Shown: piece by piece, positions 19,507-30,109 of the stretch
Position numbering within the stretch: position 1 is the stretch's first letter
Layout of the letters: each line of letters starts with the position of its first letter
Assembly (NCBI GenBank): GCA_016702545.1
Contig: JADJDT010000011.1
Location: 28,725-92,724, forward strand
Source of the DNA: Pseudomonadota bacterium
GTDB lineage: Bacteria; Myxococcota_A; Polyangia; GCA-2747355
Length of the DNA stretch: 64,000 nucleotides
Direction: 5' to 3'
Notes under the pieces: model-generated
The model's database searches: none
Told to the model about the DNA's origin: nothing
Seen by the model: the letters and a program-made list of their open reading frames with translations, nothing else
Made by a program: the position numbers and the translations under genes

Positions 19507-21822
19507 GTGTCCGACGAGGAAGACGACGAACGGAAGGCCTCATCCTTGTGGACCTCTGGCCCCCAGAGGTGGAGCGCTGAGAGCTGGGCGCGGATCGCCC
19601 GAGTCCGTGTGCGTGTGGCAGCCATGCGCGTCGCCGGGCGCGCTCTGGTCCGACGATTCCTGCCGAACGAGTCGCAGCATCTGTTCGCGCTCACGCTGGC
19701 CGTCGGTGTGGTTTGCGGTCTCGTGGCGGTGGCCTTCCACCTTGCGATTCGAGCCGCCGAGCACCTGCTGATTGAGCGCGCGCTCCACGCCGAGGGCCCG
19801 ATCTGGATGTTCTGGACCGTGCTTACGCCGACGCTGGGCGGTCTGCTTGCCGGTGCCGCGCTGACCTGGATCGTGCCCGGCGCGCGCGGCTCAGGGATTC
19901 CGCAGGTCAAGCAGGCCTTCGCCGTGGAGGGAGGTCGCGTCCGCTTTCGCGACGCGTTCCGGGAAGTTCATCGTCGGCGCGCTGCAGATCGGTTCGGGCG
20001 CTTCTCTCGGCCGTGAAGGCCCCACCGTCCAGATCTGCGCAGGGGCGGCGAGCCTGCTGGCACGCGCGACCTCACTGCCGCCGCGACAGATGCGGCGCCT
20101 TCACGCCGGTCGGCGTCGCCGCCGGCATCGCGGCTGCGTTCAATGCACCGATCGCAGCGGTCACCTTCACGATCGAGAGATCGTTGGAAAGCTCGATCAG
20201 GCCGTCTTGTCTGGAGTCGTCATCGCCGCAGCCCTGGCTGCCGTGATCGAGAGGATCCCGGGGTCCACCCGGTGATCGAGGCCGATCAGACCTACGGCCT
20301 GGATCATCCATCGTCGCTCGCGCTCTTCGCAGTCCTTGGCGTCGCCGCCGCCTTCGTTTCGGTCGCCTTCACGGACAGCCTCCTCAAGCTGAGGCTGTGG
20401 TTTCGTGGCGTGCGGGGCGTGCCGTCGTGGATGCATCCCGGGATCGGCGGGCTCGTAACCGGGGTCCTCGCGGTCGTCATGCTTCGCTTCCTCGGGACGA
20501 CCGGCGTCACGGGCGGCGGCTATGAGACCTTGGGGCATGCGCTCGCGGGTCAGCTGGGCTTTCGCGTCCTCGTCGCCCTCTGCGTCGTCAAGCTCGTCGC
20601 GACGGTCTTCTCGTACTCGAGCGGCGGTGCTGGCGGCATCTTCGCCCCGTCGCTCTTCGTGGGCGCCATGCTCGGAGGCGCGGTCGGGCATCTCGACGTG
20701 TTTCTGTTGGGCCACGAGAGCCGTCAACTGGGGGCGTTTGCTCTCGTCGGGATGGGCGCGGTCTTTGCCGGCGTCATCCGAGCGCCGATCACCTCGGTGC
20801 TGATCATCTTCGAGATGACGGGAGGCTACGGGCTCGTGTTGCCGCTCATGCTGGCCAACATGACCTCCTACGTGATCGCGCGCCGACTCAGGCCGACCCC
20901 CATCTACGAAGCCCTGTTGGAGCAAGATGGCGTGCTCTTGCCGCACGCGGCACCACCTGCGCATCCGCTCGAGCAACTGCAGGTCGCGGACGCGATGGTT
21001 TGGGATGTCGTCACCCTTCGAGTGGACCAATCGATTGCGGATGGAGTCACACTTGTCGCTGCACAGACGTTTGCGCGCATGCCCGTGGTCGACCTGGCCG
21101 GAGCCGTTCGGCGTCGTGCCTGTTGCGCACCTTCGCAGTGTGGTGGACGGGACAGGCCCGGTCACGACGCTGCTGCAGCCTGGCCCCGTCATCCGAAGCG
21201 ACGCGCCGCTGCTCCGCGCCGTTGTCCGGATGAACGACCTCGGTGTACGGCAGCTCCTCGTCGTGGACGCGGAGACCGAGTCGAGGCTGGTGGGGATCCT
21301 CGCCATGAGCGACCTTGTTCGCGCTCATGCACGGGCTGCTCCGACGGGCCCTCGCCCAGCTGGTTTGCAGCGACCAGGGCCGCTTCCAGAGTTGGTCGCA
21401 CGATCCCTGATGGTGCCGCCCATCGAGGTGAGCGGTTCAGCGAAGGTCCAGGACCTTGCATCGCAACTGCGGGACGGTGGCGCAAAGGCGTTCGTGGTGC
21501 GGGAAGGTGCCGACGAGTTCGGGGTGCTCCTGCCAGAACACCTTCTGGAGTTCGCGAGAGACGAGGACCTCGAGAAGATGCTCATTGCCGCAGACCTTGC
21601 GCGACCGGCGCCGACGGTGACGGAGGGCGCAGATGTGGCCGCGCTGGTCGAGGCGATGCGGGAAGATGGCACGGAGGCGACCGTAGTGGTCGACGCACAA
21701 ACGGGGAGCCTCCCGGGGTGGTGACGAAGAGCGCGTTGGCGCGGGCCTTTCTGGACTGGTACGCGAGCCGCCCTTCGCTGCTTTCCGAGCGACCGCCGCC
21801 TGCCAGCGTGGAGCCTGGATGA
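19507..21822 (+). pseudogene. ClC-type chloride channel/antiporter with C-terminal CBS domains, several frameshifts
   Basis: Membrane ClC protein (Cl- channel or Cl-/H+ exchanger) with a cytoplasmic CBS pair. The selectivity-filter segments are all present but spread over frames: GSGIPQVKQAF (first), GSGASLGREGPTVQ (second, near 20000), GVAAGIAAAFNAPIAAVTF (near 20110), and GGAGGIFAPSL (near 20630). The uninterrupted stretch 20270-21100 covers helices J to R. The CBS part follows as VPVAHLRSVV..., LRAVVRMNDLGVRQLLVVD and a last piece PGVVTKSALARAFLDWYASR ending at 21822. At least five frame changes (near 19965, 20100, 20180, 21105 and 21712) are needed, so this copy is broken as read. GTG 19507 is the start. 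Confidence 0.85.
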
Positions 21823-21850
21823 GCGGCAAGGCACGAGCTCTCGCGGGTGA

Positions 21851-21935
21851 TGCGTAGGAACTCCAAAGCCGATCTACGCGGCTGGGGGGTGTATGGCGGG
21901 GGCGTAGCGAGGGGGGCAAGGCCGGGTGGACCTCC
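21851..21935 (-). mobile_element. Solo terminus of the IS91-like element
   Basis: TGCGTAGGAACTCCAAAGCC at 21851-21870 and the following 60 bp match the 3'-terminal region of the IS91-like elements found at 33.5, 43.9 and 47.8 kb, in the opposite orientation. No transposase is attached. It begins 29 bp after the end of the ClC gene. Confidence 0.7.
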
Positions 21936-22584
21936 CCGCTTTGGTGGACGGGTTAATAAGGGGGACGTGAACGCTCCTTGTCGTCGAGGCTGTACCGCGG
22001 GGCAGAGGGGATGACAAGGCTAGGCCCTGGCGACGACGACCCGTACTGGGGGGCGCGAGCCAGTGCGGCGTGTGCCAGGACGTCGTCGAGGCCGTCTGGG
22101 CGACGCCCGTACTGGGCGTAGAAGCGCTCGGTCCGAGCGGGGTGAGGTTGCCGTTGTACGAGTGCCGGCGCTGGCGATTGAAGTAGACCTCGATGTACTC
22201 GAACGTGTCGAGGGCGGCCCTGGGCCCCAGCCGTGCCCGCAGTGCCTGGCACCGGCCGGCGGGTAGGCACCGGCCGGCGGGCAGCGCATCTGTCGCGGCG
22301 GTGGCGGTAACGCGCGCGCCAAGCTCGCGACCGATGCCGCCACGGCCCTGTGAGGAGCGCGCACGCTGCCCGCGGACTGGACGCGCGGAAGCGGCACGAC
22401 GACCGACCAGGCCTAGCGCGTCGACGGCGGCCGCCGACGCGTACCGGCCCAGCGCGGACGATCCCGCGGGCTTGGTGATCGCCAGCCAGGCCGGCACCAC
22501 GCGGTCGCTCGCGCAGACCGTCAGCAGCTACATGATCCGCGCCCCGCTCAAGACCTTCTACGACGTCTCGTTCTCGTCGGGCGA
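21936..22584. other. Decayed accessory stretch with an IS3-type remnant
   Basis: Apart from the IS3 transposase scrap at 22120-22245, I see no gene. At 22237-22283 the motif GTGCCTGGCACCGGCCGG-like sequence occurs twice, the same motif that dominates the tandem repeat at 23.6-23.95 kb. The stretch 22400-22580 has an open frame on the plus strand (RAPLKTFYDVSFSSGDH) that I cannot match to a family. Confidence 0.45.
22120..22245 (-). pseudogene. C-terminal scrap of an IS3-family transposase (OrfB)
   Basis: On the minus strand the peptide RAALDTFEYIEVYFNRQRRH followed by SYNGNLTPLG corresponds to the end of the DDE integrase domain of IS3-family OrfB proteins, where FEYIEVFYNRxRRHSxLGYLSP is highly conserved. 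Only this last 35-40 residues survive; no other part of an IS3 element and no inverted repeat could be found nearby. Confidence 0.75.
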
Positions 22585-22920
22585 TCATGCGTCCCCAGAG
22601 GGGAGGCGGCGAAGCTCGGCGAGCGGCCGACCGTGCCGCTCGATGATCACGCGCTCGCCGCGCGCCACCGCGTCGAGCACCTGCCCGGTCTTGTTCTTCA
22701 GCTCCGTGGCGGAGAACGTGAGCTGGCGATCGCCCCGCACCCACGCCTCGAGCCGCAGGTACGACTCCACGGGCTGGTCTGATTTGGGCAGGATCCCGTC
22801 GGTCAACAGGAACTTCATCGCGTCGTCGAGGCCGATGCCAGGAAAGTCGCCCTTGGCGAGCTTGCGCCGGAGCGCGTCGACGAGCCGCTTGTCGATAGAC
22901 TGAGACAGGGCGCCGCTCAC
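22585..22920 (-). CDS. Phd/YefM-family antitoxin-like protein
   Basis: Protein of 111 residues. The C-terminal half matches the Phd/YefM antitoxin pattern, LTFSATELKNKTGQVLDAV followed by ARGERVIIERHGRPLAELRR, which in the family forms the DNA-binding N-terminal fold; here it is preceded by about 55 extra residues with a helical SIDKRLVDALRRKLAKGDFP segment of unknown role. The start is GTG at 22920, overlapping the fic stop (GTGA), which fixes it well. The order toxin then antitoxin is reversed relative to classical phd-doc. It would be expected to bind the promoter upstream of fic and possibly restrain Fic. Confidence 0.75.
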   Translation of the reverse strand: MSGALSQSIDKRLVDALRRKLAKGDFPGIGLDDAMKFLLTDGILPKSDQPVESYLRLEAWVRGDRQLTFSATELKNKTGQVLDAVARGERVIIERHGRPLAELRRLPSGDA

Positions 22921-23555
22921 GACACCCTCGCGATGCAGGCCAGGACGAAGTCCCGAAGCGGCGTCAGTTCCCCTGCGTTGGCCGCCTCGAGCACCTCGAG
23001 ATGGCGCAGTCGATCCTGCAAGTAGAACGAGAAGGGTCGCCTCCACTTCCAGTGCAGCCAGTAGGCCACGAGGATGCGGCCGATGCGCCCGTTACCGTCA
23101 TCGAAGGGGTGAAGCTGCTCGAAGCGGTAGTAGAGCCAGGCAGCTCGCGCCTCAGCCTCGGCGGCCTCGTCGGCGTTGAAGGCGTCGACCCAGTCTTGCA
23201 GCGCCGCAGGCACGCGGGACGGGGCTTCATACTCGAAACGCGAACCGTCCGAGCGGTAGGTGAAGTTGGCGCTCGCCTTGGTGCGCCCGTGTTCACCGGG
23301 AACGCCCGCAAAGAGCTGCCGGTGGAAGTCGAGCACGAGGTCATAGGAGAGGTAGGGGGAGCGCTCGAGCTCGCCGACGAGCCACTTGATGGCCGCGCGG
23401 TAGTTCAGCAGCTCCCGGATCTCGTGCACGGGATGGCCGGCCACGGTCCTTCCGGCCAGGACGGCTTCTGCCTCCGCCTCAGTCAGCGTCGAGCCCTCGA
23501 CCAGCGTCGACCCGACGAGCAACGAGGACTCGAGGCGGGCTAGCAGCGAGGTCAT
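22917..23555 (-). CDS. Fic-domain protein, predicted AMPylase/toxin (class II-like)
   Basis: Protein of 212 residues with the Fic motif HPFDDGNGRIGR (about 144-155), containing the catalytic His and the phosphate-binding Asn-Gly-Arg residues; Fic enzymes usually transfer AMP to a target protein. An inhibitory motif of the form S/T-x-x-x-E-G is present near the N-terminus (STLVEG, about 17-22), which in class II Fic proteins blocks ATP binding in cis. Start ATG at 23555. It overlaps the downstream Phd-like gene by 4 nt. A 27-nt piece of this gene recurs at 10068-10094. Target and biological trigger are unknown. Frame intact. Confidence 0.88.
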   Translation of the reverse strand: MTSLLARLESSLLVGSTLVEGSTLTEAEAEAVLAGRTVAGHPVHEIRELLNYRAAIKWLVGELERSPYLSYDLVLDFHRQLFAGVPGEHGRTKASANFTYRSDGSRFEYEAPSRVPAALQDWVDAFNADEAAEAEARAAWLYYRFEQLHPFDDGNGRIGRILVAYWLHWKWRRPFSFYLQDRLRHLEVLEAANAGELTPLRDFVLACIARVS

Positions 23556-23613
23556 TTGCTTATATTAGCTAATTTGCCTGATCGTTCAAGCTGCGCTGCC
23601 CTCCCCGACCTGG

Positions 23614-23945
23614 CTGCTCCGCAGTGCCTGCCTGCTCCGGAGTGCCTGCCTGCTCCGCGGTGCCTGGCACCGGCCGGCCCTGCGACCCTGCTGGCGGCAT
23701 CACCCTGCCCTGCTCTGCAGTGCCTGCTCTGCAGTGCCTGCCTGCTCTGCAGTGCCTGGCACCGGCCAGGGTGGCCGCCGGCACCGGCCAGGGGTGGGCA
23801 GCCTGCTCCGCAGTGCCTGCCTGCTCCGCGGTGCCTGGCACCGGCCGGCCCTGCGACCCTGCTGGCGGCATCACCCTGCCCTGCTCTGCAGTGCCTGCTC
23901 TGCAGTGCCTGCCTGCTCTGCAGTGCCTGGCACCGGCCGGCGGTG
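23614..23945. repeat. Nested tandem repeat built on an 18-bp and a 171-bp period
   Basis: Short units of the form TGCTCYGCRGTGCCTGCC repeat, alternating with TGCCTGGCACCGGCC. On a larger scale 23641-23767 is repeated without change at 23812-23938 (offset 171 bp). The block lies upstream of fic and downstream of the AbiEii-like gene. Any frame through it gives repetitive Ala/Gly/Arg/His peptide with no start context, so I treat it as non-coding. Confidence 0.85.
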
Positions 23946-24083
23946 GCACCGGCCGGTGGTGGCACCGCAATCAGGGCAGGCAGGCCCCCGTGCACCGGTG
24001 CCCCGCGGTGCCCACCGGTGCCGGCCCAGGCAGTGCCCTGCCGGGGCCGTGCCAGCTCAGAGCGTCGGCGAGGCGCGCGTCGC

Positions 24084-24740
24084 TCACTCGTGGACGTCGA
24101 CCCGCCGCCCCTGAATCGCGAGGGGTGGACCGGGAGGGACAAGTAGCTGGCCGACGCGGGAGAGGAAGAACTCCTGGACGGTTGCCCAGTCGCCGGGACC
24201 CTCCCCGGGCAGCGCCGCCTCGCGGTCGGCGTCGTCGAAGTAGGTGAGCGCGCGCAGCAGCAGCGCGTCGCCGACCTCCGCGCCGTAGACGTGGCGCAGG
24301 GCCTGCAAACAGGCCAGCACGCCGAGGCGGGACGTCTGCAAGGTGACGTAGAGATCGAAGAAGTCGCGCCGCATGCCGCGGTCGAGCACGGCGTGAAGCT
24401 TGGTGGCCAGGATGCCCTCGACGGTCAGGCGGCGATCCTCGGTGAAGGGGACCAGACGGTCGAGGACGAAGACGGAGACATTGATCCCGTTCCAACGCAG
24501 ATGAACGGTGTCGGGCTTCTGCTCCAGGACCTCGACGTCGCCCGTGCGGCGTAGCTGCGCGAGCAGGTCGCTGAGGCTCCCCGGGTCGTGCACGCCGAAG
24601 TCCACGTCCCGGCTCGGGCGATAGGGGCAGAGGCAGCGCACCGCGTGGCCGCCGATGATGAACCAGGCGCCGGTGTCGCCCAGCGCCTGTACGAGCGCCG
24701 CGGGTATGACTTTCGCGGGTGCGAGCGGGGCCGGGGCCAT
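24084..24740 (-). CDS. AbiEii-like nucleotidyltransferase (DUF1814/MenT type)
   Basis: Protein of 218 residues with the nucleotidyltransferase core FIIGGHAVRCLCPYRPSRDV followed by DFGV (about 27-50): GG, the spaced RxSxDxD-type acidic pair and a third acidic site in NVSVFVLDRL. LATKLHAVLDRGMRRDFFDLY is also typical of AbiEii/AbiGii proteins. Known relatives are toxins of type IV toxin-antitoxin and abortive phage-infection systems that block translation by adding nucleotides to tRNA. The gene begins 4 nt after the stop of the partner at 24745-25254. The C-terminus runs to 24084, next to the tandem repeat block. Intact. Confidence 0.82.
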   Translation of the reverse strand: MAPAPLAPAKVIPAALVQALGDTGAWFIIGGHAVRCLCPYRPSRDVDFGVHDPGSLSDLLAQLRRTGDVEVLEQKPDTVHLRWNGINVSVFVLDRLVPFTEDRRLTVEGILATKLHAVLDRGMRRDFFDLYVTLQTSRLGVLACLQALRHVYGAEVGDALLLRALTYFDDADREAALPGEGPGDWATVQEFFLSRVGQLLVPPGPPLAIQGRRVDVHE

Positions 24741-24744
24741 CGCG

Positions 24745-25254
24745 TCAGATCCCTCGCGCGCGCATCACGGCCCGCAAGAGCCCACTGCTCTTCGGACGCC
24801 AGCCCGGGAGGCGCGCGGCCTGGTAGAGCGCCAGCCAGGGCATGCCGCTCGCGAACATCACCGCATCGAGTTCGCCGTAGTTGAAAGCATAGAAGACAAG
24901 CTGGTGGCCTGGCACCAGGCTCTCGGCGTCGAGGTTGTAGAGCGCCCTGCGCACCGGCTCGGGCAGGTCGGCGACGCGAAAGCGCCCGGTGTCGGCGCGC
25001 GCGAGGCGCGCATAGATGGTCGTGCGCGTGGGCACGGGGAGCTGGTGCTCAAGGCAGAAGGCCCTGGTCTGCGCGAGGACCTCCCGCAGCGCCGGGCGAT
25101 CATGCACAGCCAGCAGTGAGTGGAGCTGCTGCTCGAGCGCGGGATCGATGCGCGAGGCGGCGGCGTCCGAGCGCCGGCGCCGGCCGCCGCTGGCGATGGA
25201 ACCCAGTCGCTCCTTCGCGCGGTGCAGCGAGGCTTCGAGGTCGAAGGCGTTCAC
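24745..25254 (-). CDS. Uncharacterised partner of the AbiEii-like protein, candidate antitoxin
   Basis: Protein of 169 residues with no family I can name. The N-terminal third is helical and basic (LHRAKERLGSIASGGRRRR); the middle is a predicted helical domain (ALREVLAQTRAFCLEHQLPV, TTIYARLARADTGRFRVADL) that could be a winged helix; the C-terminus HQLVFYAFNYGELDAVMFAS is hydrophobic. It is not an obvious AbiEi. Only 4 nt separate it from the nucleotidyltransferase gene, so the two form an operon with this protein first, the position an antitoxin or DNA-binding regulator would take. Role is inferred only from position. Confidence 0.65.
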   Translation of the reverse strand: MNAFDLEASLHRAKERLGSIASGGRRRRSDAAASRIDPALEQQLHSLLAVHDRPALREVLAQTRAFCLEHQLPVPTRTTIYARLARADTGRFRVADLPEPVRRALYNLDAESLVPGHQLVFYAFNYGELDAVMFASGMPWLALYQAARLPGWRPKSSGLLRAVMRARGI

Positions 25255-25399
25255 GAGAAGCGACCGCTCCGTGCAGCTAGCGCCAGACGAACCAATACTT
25301 ACTTCGAAACAATCCTAGCATAGCCCTGAGCAGCGCAGCCATCGGCGGCTGCCGCCAGGGAGCCGTCCGACGCCGAGGTGCCCTACGGGAGAGCGTTCA

Positions 25400-25912
<513 letters not shown>

Positions 25913-26250
25913 GGGGTGGTTGCCACGGAGCCGGCGCGCGATAGCCTGCGATGAAGCTGCGCAGGCGTGCGAGCGCCGCGATGCGCACCCACTTGTTGCC
26001 GCCGGCCACGCGGGGGCTCGGCTGGCGCCGCGGTTCCGCCCTTGGCACACCCGGAAGCCGTCTCAGTGCATTGACCCACGCTTGACAGGCAGCCCGCTCT
26101 GGGCTACTTGTCTACTTTGTCCATGGGCTTTTCGGTTTGAGTCGAGTTACCGACACGAACGGTCGTCTTTACGAGGTCCTGGAGCTCGCCCAGCGTCAGG
26201 GCGGGGCCTGCTGCAGCGCCAGACCGTCGCCCGGCGCGAGGAGTTGACCG
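25913..26250. other. Intergenic region upstream of the sulfate assimilation operon
   Basis: No gene is evident in these 338 bp. A short plus/minus open stretch near 25950-26050 (GGNKWVRIAALARLRSFIAG on the minus strand) could be a gene end cut off by the homopolymer block. The candidate promoter at 26082-26110 lies here. Confidence 0.4.
26082..26110 (+). promoter_or_regulatory. Candidate sigma70-type promoter for the DUF2061-cys operon
   Basis: TTGACA at 26082-26087 is a perfect -35 hexamer; TACTTG at 26105-26110 follows after 17 nt as a weak -10. It is 141 bp upstream of the first gene of the operon. No riboswitch or leader peptide could be identified in the leader. Confidence 0.35.
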
Positions 26251-26556
26251 ATGGCGTCGTCCCGCACCCTTCAGAGCGCGATCACCGCCGCGCCGCGGCC
26301 GGCCGCGGCCGCCCCGCGCTGGTTGACGAGCGAGCGTCCCTCCCGCAGCCTGGTCAAGGCCGTCTCCTGGCGGGTGACCGGAACGGTCGACACGATGGTG
26401 ATCTCGTACCTGATCACGGGGCGGCTGAAGTGGGCGATCTCGATCGGCTTCGTCGAGGTCTTCACCAAGCTGGCGCTCTACTATGGGCACGAGCGCCTCT
26501 GGAATCGGATCCCCTTCGGGCGCGTGCGCGCCCCGGTCGCCGACTATCAGATTTGA
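26251..26556 (+). CDS. DUF2061 family small membrane protein
   Basis: Protein of 101 residues. From residue 33 it matches DUF2061 closely: SLVKAVSWRVTGTVDTMVIS, YLITGRLKWAISIGFVEVFT and KLALYYGHERLWNRIPFG, giving two membrane helices. The biochemical role is unknown; the family is often found beside cysteine or sulfate assimilation genes, and here it opens the cys operon. GAGGAG at 26238-26243 lies 7 nt before the ATG. The first 30 residues are Ala/Arg/Pro-rich and not conserved. Its stop falls in the first unit of a 23-bp tandem repeat. Confidence 0.85.
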   Translation: MASSRTLQSAITAAPRPAAAAPRWLTSERPSRSLVKAVSWRVTGTVDTMVISYLITGRLKWAISIGFVEVFTKLALYYGHERLWNRIPFGRVRAPVADYQI

Positions 26557-26613
26557 CCGACCTGAGCAGCCAGATTTGACCGACCTGAGCAGCCAGCGCT
26601 GACCGACCTGAGA
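26548..26613. repeat. 23-bp tandem repeat, nearly three units
   Basis: The unit CAGATTTGACCGACCTGAG plus CAGC occurs at 26548-26570 and 26571-26593 without change, then partially at 26594-26613 with CAGCGCTGACCGACCTGAG. It starts inside the last codons of the DUF2061 gene and ends 35 bp before the cysH ATG. It could be replication slippage, or a repeated regulator site in the DUF2061-cysH gap. Confidence 0.85.
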
Positions 26614-26647
26614 ACGCCCACCGCCGCCGGGCAAGAGAGTGCATGCG

Positions 26648-27367
26648 ATGGACCTGCAGCAACTGGAGCCGTACCGCGCCGCGCTCGACGGACTGAGCGC
26701 CGCCGCGATCGTCGCCTGGGCCGTCGCCGAGTGGGGTCCCGAGCAGGTCGCGCTGGCCTCGAGCTTCGGCCCCGAGGATCAGGTGCTCACCGCGCTGCTC
26801 GCCACGGCCACCCCGCGGCCGCGGGTATTCACGCTCGACACCGGTCGCCTCTTCGAGGAGACCTACGCGCTGATGCAGCGCACGAGGCGCAGCTACGGCC
26901 TGCCGATCGAGGTCCACGCGCCGGACGCCGCGGAGCTGGCCGCGCTGGTCGGCCGCCACGGCCCCAACCTCTTCTTCGAGAGCGTCGAGAAGCGACGCGC
27001 CTGCTGCGAGCTGCGCAAGGTGCGACCCCTCGGTCGCGCGCTGCAGGGCCTGCGGGCCTGGATCTGCGGCCTGCGCCGAGACCAAGGGCCGACCCGCGAG
27101 CAGACCCAGGCCATCGCCTGGGACGAGACGCACGGGCTCTACAAGATCGCGCCGCTCCACGCCTGGAGCGAGGACGAGGTGTGGCGCTACATCCACGAGC
27201 ACGACGTGCCCTACAATGAGCTGCACAGCCGCGGCTTCCGCAGCATCGGTTGCGCGCCCTGCACGCGCGCCGTGGCTCCCGGCCAAGAGCTGCGGGCCGG
27301 GCGCTGGTGGTGGGAGCAGCCCGGACAACGCGAGTGCGGCCTGCACCGCCCCGACCGGCCGCGCTGA
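26648..27367 (+). CDS. cysH: Assimilatory adenylyl-sulfate (APS) reductase, iron-sulfur type
   Basis: Reduces APS (or PAPS) to sulfite with electrons from thioredoxin. The protein is 239 residues from ATG 26648; GTG 26639 in the same frame is an alternative. The cluster ligands typical of the APS-using [4Fe-4S] form are all there: Cys-Cys in [11 protein letters not shown] (about 119-120) and CxxC in GCAPCTRAV (about 202-205). The catalytic Cys is in the C-terminal ECGLH (Cys about 230), and SSFGPEDQV and TLDTGRLF line the nucleotide site. PAPS-only enzymes lack the four cluster cysteines, so APS is the likely substrate. It is followed by cysD after 52 bp. Confidence 0.93.
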   Translation: MDLQQLEPYRAALDGLSAAAIVAWAVAEWGPEQVALASSFGPEDQVLTALLATATPRPRVFTLDTGRLFEETYALMQRTRRSYGLPIEVHAPDAAELAALVGRHGPNLFFESVEKRRACCELRKVRPLGRALQGLRAWICGLRRDQGPTREQTQAIAWDETHGLYKIAPLHAWSEDEVWRYIHEHDVPYNELHSRGFRSIGCAPCTRAVAPGQELRAGRWWWEQPGQRECGLHRPDRPR

Positions 27368-27419
27368 ACGAGGGCGAGCGCGGCGCCCGCGGCCGCGGCT
27401 CCGCCGCGAGGACCTGACG

Positions 27420-28300
27420 ATGGACAAGCTCGACCAGCTCGAAGCCAAGAGCGTCTACATCCTGCGCGAGGCCTACCGCGACTTCCGTAGCCTCTGCATG
27501 CTCTGGTCGATCGGCAAGGACAGCACGGTGCTGCTCTGGCTGGCGCGGCGGGCCTTCTTTGGCCACGTCCCCTTCCCGCTGGTGCACATCGACACCCACT
27601 TCAAGATCCCTGAGATGATCAGCTACCGCGACAACCTGGCGCGCGAGTGGCAGCTCGACATGATCTACGGCGAGAACGCCCAGGCGCTGGCCGAGGGCGA
27701 GACCTTTCCCGCCGGCAAGGTCGATCGCCTGACCTGCTGTCGCAACCTCAAGCGCGATGCGCTCAAGCACACGCTGGCCGGCGACTGGCCGCGCTATCGC
27801 CTCGACCACACCAGTGGGCAGTACCAGCTCGACCCCAGCCGCGAGCCCTACAGCGGCGTGATCGTCGGCGCCCGCGCGGACGAAGAGGGCAGCCGCTCGA
27901 AGGAGCGTTACTTCTCGCCGCGCGACCAGGCCAACGAGTGGGACGTCGGCGACCAGCCGCCGGAGCTCTGGAACCAGTTCAAGACCGACTTCGCGCCCGG
28001 CACGCACGTGCGCATCCACCCGCTGCTCGATTGGACCGAGCTCAACGTCTGGGAGTACATCGAGCGCGAGCGCATCCCCGTCGTGCCGCTCTACTTCGAT
28101 CAGGGCAAGGGCCAACGTTATCGCTCGCTCGGCTGCTGGCCCTGCACGCAGCCCGTCGCCTCCACGGCGCGCAGCGTCGCCGAGATCGTGGCCGAGCTAC
28201 GTAGCGGCAAGTTCGCGCGGGTCGCCGAGCGCGCCGGCCGCGCGCAGGACAAAGAAGACGGCGGCGGCCTCGAGACGCTGCGCCGCGAGGGCTATATGTG

Positions 28301-28301
<1 letters not shown>
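27420..28301 (+). CDS. cysD: Sulfate adenylyltransferase subunit 2
   Basis: Small catalytic subunit of ATP sulfurylase, which makes APS from sulfate and ATP. It has 293 residues, standard for CysD. The PP-loop [17 protein letters not shown] is near 29-45, [12 protein letters not shown] follows, and the C-terminal [10 protein letters not shown] and [10 protein letters not shown] are the usual signature ending. ATG 27420 is chosen because it gives the family N-terminus ([16 protein letters not shown]); the frame is open further upstream into cysH. The stop overlaps the cysN start (TGATG at 28299-28303), so translation is coupled, as is normal for this two-subunit enzyme. Intact. Confidence 0.97.

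Positions 28302-30105
<1,804 letters not shown>

Positions 30106-30109
<4 letters not shown>

Noticed and set aside
23614..23945. Possible CRISPR array
   Set aside because: The repeats are adjacent or nested without unique spacers of constant size, and no cas gene is nearby.
23569..24142. Repetitive open frames (GARHCRAG-type peptides) over the tandem repeat
   Set aside because: All six frames are open because of the repeat composition; no start context or homology.
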